Assembly: GCA_036558265.1 (NCBI GenBank)
Contig: DATBFY010000736.1
Span: 1-7,757 of the forward strand
Source of the DNA: RYN-433 sp036558265
GTDB lineage: Bacteria; Planctomycetota; Phycisphaerae; Tepidisphaerales; Tepidisphaeraceae
Direction of reading: 5' to 3'
Length of the DNA stretch: 7,757 bases
Shown: piece by piece, positions 5,139 through 7,757 of the stretch
Numbering within the stretch: position 1 is the first letter of the stretch
How the letters are laid out: each line of letters begins with the position of its first letter
Position numbers and translations under genes: made by a program
Notes under the pieces: generated by a model
What the model was told of the DNA's origin: nothing
Seen by the model: the letters and a program-made list of their open reading frames with translations, nothing else
The model's database searches: none

Positions 5139-7307
5139 ATGAAACCGATCTACGCATTGCTCGTCGCCGTGTTGGTCGCCTCGGTCGCCCGGGCGGACGC
5201 CGTCAGTGATTTTGTCGCCCAGATGCCGGCGAAGGACGTGCCGGCGGAGTCGGATCTGGCCGCCAAGGCGATCGCCGGCGGCGCGCCGGCGGTGAAGGGA
5301 CTTTGCGCCCAGCTCGTGCCGCTGGGCACCCAGGGCAAGGACGACACCAAGGCGCGATACGCCGTCAGCGCCCTGGTCCGTTACGTCGGCCAGCCCAACC
5401 ACGAATCCGACCGTGCCGCCCTGGTGCAGGGGCTTTGCGAATCGCTTTCCGAAGCGAAGGACGTCGAGATCCGGACCTTCCTCGTTAACCGCCTGCAGGA
5501 GGTCGGCCACGACGACGCCGTGCCGACGCTCGCGCCCCTGCTCGCCGATGAAGACCTCGCCCGTCACGCCGCCGCCGCGTTGGAGCGGGTCGGCACGCCT
5601 GCTGCCACGGATGCGCTCAACAAGGCCCTGCCCTCCTCCACCGGCGCGGCCCGCGTGGCGATCATCAAGTCGCTCGGCATGCTCCGCTCCGCCGCCTCGA
5701 TCGACGAGATCGCCAAGTCGCTCGACAGCGACGACAAGAACCTGAAGGCCGCCTCGATCTGGGCGCTGGCCAATCTCGGGTCCGACCGCGTGACCGATGC
5801 GCTCAACCAGTACGTGAAGCAAGGGCCCGCCTACGAGCGGTCCAAGGGCATCTCCTGGATGCTCCTGGCCGCCCGGCGTCAGGCCGAGGCCGGCCGCAAC
5901 CCCCAGTGCGTGCAGACCTGCAAGTCGGTCATGGCGCTGGCGAGCAGCGGCGCCGCCCCCGTGAGCGCCGCCTGCGCCGCCCTGCACGTGCTGGCGGAAA
6001 CGCAGGGTGAAGCCGCGCTGCCCGACCTGCTGGAGGCCGCCGGATCGGACCATCCGCAGGTCCGCAACACGGCGCTGGACGCGGCCCTGCTCATTCCGGG
6101 CGAAGCGACGACTGCCCGCTTCGCCGATCGCATGAAATCGCTCTCGCCGGCCGCAAAGGTGGACGTGCTCTCGTTCCTCGGCCGGCGCAAGGACGCCGGC
6201 GCGCGCCCGGCAATCCAGGGGGCGACGAAGGACGCCGACCCCGGCGTGCGCGTCGCCGCGGTCGCTGCCCTGGTGTCCCTCGGCCGCGAAGAGGCGATTC
6301 CGGCGCTGATCGACCGCATCACCTCGGACCAGCTCGAAGTCGCCCGGCCCGCCGCCGACATGCTCGCGCGCATCCCGGGCGACAAGCCGCTGACGGCCGC
6401 CGCCGAGGCGCTCGGGTCCGCACCGGCCAAATCGAAGGTAGCACTGTTGGAGCTCCTGGCCGCGCGCGGCGCGCGCGGGCAGAAGGATGCCGTCTTGAAG
6501 CAGACCGCCGACACCGACGCCTCCGTCCGCCTCGCCGCCCTGCGGGCGATGGAAAAGATCGCCACAGCCGATGATGCCCCGCGCCTGGTCGAGCTGGCCG
6601 TCGCCGCCAAGGACGCCGGTGAAGTATCCGCCGCGTTGCGCGCCGCCACAGCCGCGGGGGCGCAAATCGCGGATGCCGAGCATCGCGCCGATCCCTTCCT
6701 CGCCGCCCTCGCCAATGCCAAGGGAGACCAGCGCGCGGCGATCGAGCGCGCCATGGCCAGGGTGGGCGGCAAGCGGGCGTTCGATACCGTCCTCGCCGAC
6801 GCCAAGAGCAACGACCCCGCCACCCGCGACGGCGCCGTCCGCGCCCTGGCCGAGTGGCAGGACGCCGCCGCCATCGCCCCCCTGCTGGAGGTCGCCAAGT
6901 CTGACTCGGCCGACGCCTCGCTCCAGGTCACCGCGATCCGAGGCGTGATCCAGGTCGCCAAGGCCGCCGAGATGTCCGGGGCCGACAAGGCCGCCGCCTA
7001 TCAACAGGCCATGGACGCCGCCAAGCGCCCCGAGGAGAAGAAGATGATCCTGGGCGCAGTCGGCAACGAGAAGGGCCAGGCCTTCTTCGACCTGGCCGCT
7101 GGCGCGCTCGACCAGCCGGAACTGCAGCGTGAAGCCGCCCTCGCCGTCATCAAGACCGCCCTGCCCCCCGGCAGAGGCCAGGCCGGCCTGAAGGGCGAAA
7201 AGGTCACCCAGGCCCTGGGCCGCGCCATCCCCCACTGCCCCGACCCCGGCCTGCGAGGCGACGCCGAGCGCTACCTCAAATCGCTGACCCGCCAGGAGCG
7301 AAAGTAA
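5139..7307 (+). CDS. secreted HEAT-repeat protein
   Basis: This 722-aa protein starts with a Sec signal peptide (MKPIYALLVAVLVASVARA, likely cut after A19 before D20). The rest is an Ala/Asp/Lys-rich string of helix pairs of roughly 30 residues: HEAT or PBS-lyase-type repeats. Clear examples are near residues 125-150 (DDAVPTLAPLLADEDLARHA) and 365-396 (DADPGVRVAAVAALVSLG followed by EEAIPALIDRI). The repeats run almost to the C-terminus. No catalytic domain, heme motif or membrane anchor is visible, so it is probably a periplasmic solenoid for protein binding. The ATG has no obvious Shine-Dalgarno (upstream TCTACTCGCAATTCATC), so translation may depend on coupling to the oxidoreductase gene 27 nt upstream. 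The partner is unknown; the oxidoreductase is the natural candidate from gene order. Confidence 0.9.
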   Translation: MKPIYALLVAVLVASVARADAVSDFVAQMPAKDVPAESDLAAKAIAGGAPAVKGLCAQLVPLGTQGKDDTKARYAVSALVRYVGQPNHESDRAALVQGLCESLSEAKDVEIRTFLVNRLQEVGHDDAVPTLAPLLADEDLARHAAAALERVGTPAATDALNKALPSSTGAARVAIIKSLGMLRSAASIDEIAKSLDSDDKNLKAASIWALANLGSDRVTDALNQYVKQGPAYERSKGISWMLLAARRQAEAGRNPQCVQTCKSVMALASSGAAPVSAACAALHVLAETQGEAALPDLLEAAGSDHPQVRNTALDAALLIPGEATTARFADRMKSLSPAAKVDVLSFLGRRKDAGARPAIQGATKDADPGVRVAAVAALVSLGREEAIPALIDRITSDQLEVARPAADMLARIPGDKPLTAAAEALGSAPAKSKVALLELLAARGARGQKDAVLKQTADTDASVRLAALRAMEKIATADDAPRLVELAVAAKDAGEVSAALRAATAAGAQIADAEHRADPFLAALANAKGDQRAAIERAMARVGGKRAFDTVLADAKSNDPATRDGAVRALAEWQDAAAIAPLLEVAKSDSADASLQVTAIRGVIQVAKAAEMSGADKAAAYQQAMDAAKRPEEKKMILGAVGNEKGQAFFDLAAGALDQPELQREAALAVIKTALPPGRGQAGLKGEKVTQALGRAIPHCPDPGLRGDAERYLKSLTRQERK

Positions 7308-7325
7308 CGATCCGCCCCGTTCCCG

Positions 7326-7360
7326 CTTCTCACTTCTCGCTTCCGACTTCTTTCCTTTCG
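7326..7360 (+). repeat. degenerate heptamer tandem repeat, pyrimidine-rich
   Basis: Five 7-base units in a row read CTTCTCA, CTTCTCG, CTTCCGA, CTTCTTT and CCTTTCG. The first four share CTTC at a strict 7-bp period. The tract lies between the HEAT gene stop and the amidotransferase start and is almost purely pyrimidine on the + strand. It is unlike the surrounding GC-rich coding DNA and resembles the short tandemly arrayed heptamers described between genes in cyanobacteria. Its role is unknown. Confidence 0.6.
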
Positions 7361-7388
7361 CGCCCGCTTTCCCTACGCTTATCGCGAC

Positions 7389-7757
7389 ATGCTCGTCCTG
7401 ATCGACAACTACGATTCCTTCACCTACAACCTCGTGCAGAAGCTCGGCGAGGTCGGCGGGCCCTCTCTGACGATGGAAGTTTTCCGTAACGACAAGGTCA
7501 CCGTCGATCAGGTCGAAGCGCTCAAGCCCACGCACATCGTCATCTCCCCCGGCCCCTGCACACCGCGCGAGGGCGGCGTCTCCAACGACATCATCAGGCA
7601 CTTCGGCCCGCGGATCCCCCTGCTGGGGGTCTGCCTGGGCCACCAGTGCATCGGCTTTTCCGCCGGCGCAGTCGTCGAGCGCGCCGCCAAGCTCATGCAC
7701 GGCAAGACCGACCAGATCCACCACGACGGCCGCACGATCTACGCGGGCATGCCGAAT
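7389..7757 (+). CDS. trpG: glutamine amidotransferase, anthranilate/aminodeoxychorismate synthase component II (3' end outside window)
   Basis: The first 123 residues of a class I glutamine amidotransferase, of about 190-200 expected. Its canonical start is MLVLIDNYDSFTYNLVQ. The oxyanion/loop motif SPGPCTPREGG (53-63) and the nucleophile elbow G80-V-C82-L-G-H-Q are present, with C82 as the catalytic Cys. The distinctive KLMHGKTDQIHHDG segment (101-114) is typical of TrpG/PabA and not of GuaA or CarA. The catalytic His and Glu would lie beyond the window. It releases ammonia from glutamine for the TrpE or PabB partner acting on chorismate, for tryptophan or folate; one subunit often serves both, so trpG and pabA cannot be told apart here. 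There is no clear Shine-Dalgarno before the ATG. The gene is 81 bp after the HEAT gene and probably unrelated to it in function. Confidence 0.93.
   Translation, partial: MLVLIDNYDSFTYNLVQKLGEVGGPSLTMEVFRNDKVTVDQVEALKPTHIVISPGPCTPREGGVSNDIIRHFGPRIPLLGVCLGHQCIGFSAGAVVERAAKLMHGKTDQIHHDGRTIYAGMPN

Noticed and set aside
3729..7724. A 1331-codon open frame on the - strand spanning the oxidoreductase, HEAT and amidotransferase genes
   Set aside because: It is antisense to three well-recognised genes, crosses their intergenic gaps, and its translation is low-complexity Gly/Arg/Val/His-rich with no family resemblance. Long stop-free antisense frames are expected in GC-rich genes with strong third-position bias.
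1..7757. Heme-binding CxxCH motifs, transposase, CRISPR array, tRNA or phage genes
   Set aside because: None could be seen on either strand; the first gene's family often has a cytochrome domain, but it would lie upstream of the window.

Overview
The window is GC-rich, densely coding DNA with every supported gene on the + strand. The gene families point to Planctomycetota: a DUF1585-type C-terminus of a planctomycete multi-domain surface/cytochrome protein, a Tat-exported DUF1552 protein, a Tat-exported Gfo/Idh/MocA oxidoreductase and a secreted HEAT-repeat protein. Verrucomicrobiota or Acidobacteriota carry some of these families and cannot be excluded. The assignment rests on family content alone.

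Layout. (1) Positions 1-3157 hold a tight three-gene cluster: the 3' end of a DUF1592/DUF1588/DUF1585-type gene, a DUF1552 gene overlapping it by 4 nt (ATGA), and a secreted ankyrin-repeat protein starting 17 nt after the DUF1552 stop. This looks like one translationally coupled operon whose products work outside the cytoplasm. (2) The 110-bp gap at 3158-3267 holds two perfect inverted repeats and leads into a strong Shine-Dalgarno and an unrecognised 86-aa coiled-coil-like protein (3268-3528). The first palindrome closely matches the core of the DosR/DevR (NarL/FixJ-family response regulator) box. (3) A roughly 260-bp non-coding stretch with a (GC)n tract precedes a second unit: the Gfo/Idh/MocA oxidoreductase (3792-5111) and, 27 nt later, the HEAT-repeat protein (5139-7307). 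(4) After 81 bp containing degenerate heptamer repeats, the window ends inside a glutamine amidotransferase gene of the TrpG/PabA type (7389-7757, incomplete).

How the genes relate. The first cluster is a recurring partnership of unknown function: a large exported protein, an exported DUF1552 protein with conserved His/Ser/Asp motifs, and an ankyrin scaffold. The Gfo/Idh/MocA-HEAT pair suggests an exported sugar-type oxidoreductase made together with a solenoid protein. TrpG/PabA is unrelated housekeeping metabolism (tryptophan or folate). The most unusual signal is the DosR-like palindrome placed at activator distance from a plausible -10 element in front of the small orphan gene. I saw no RNA gene, CRISPR array, insertion sequence or convincing intrinsic terminator.
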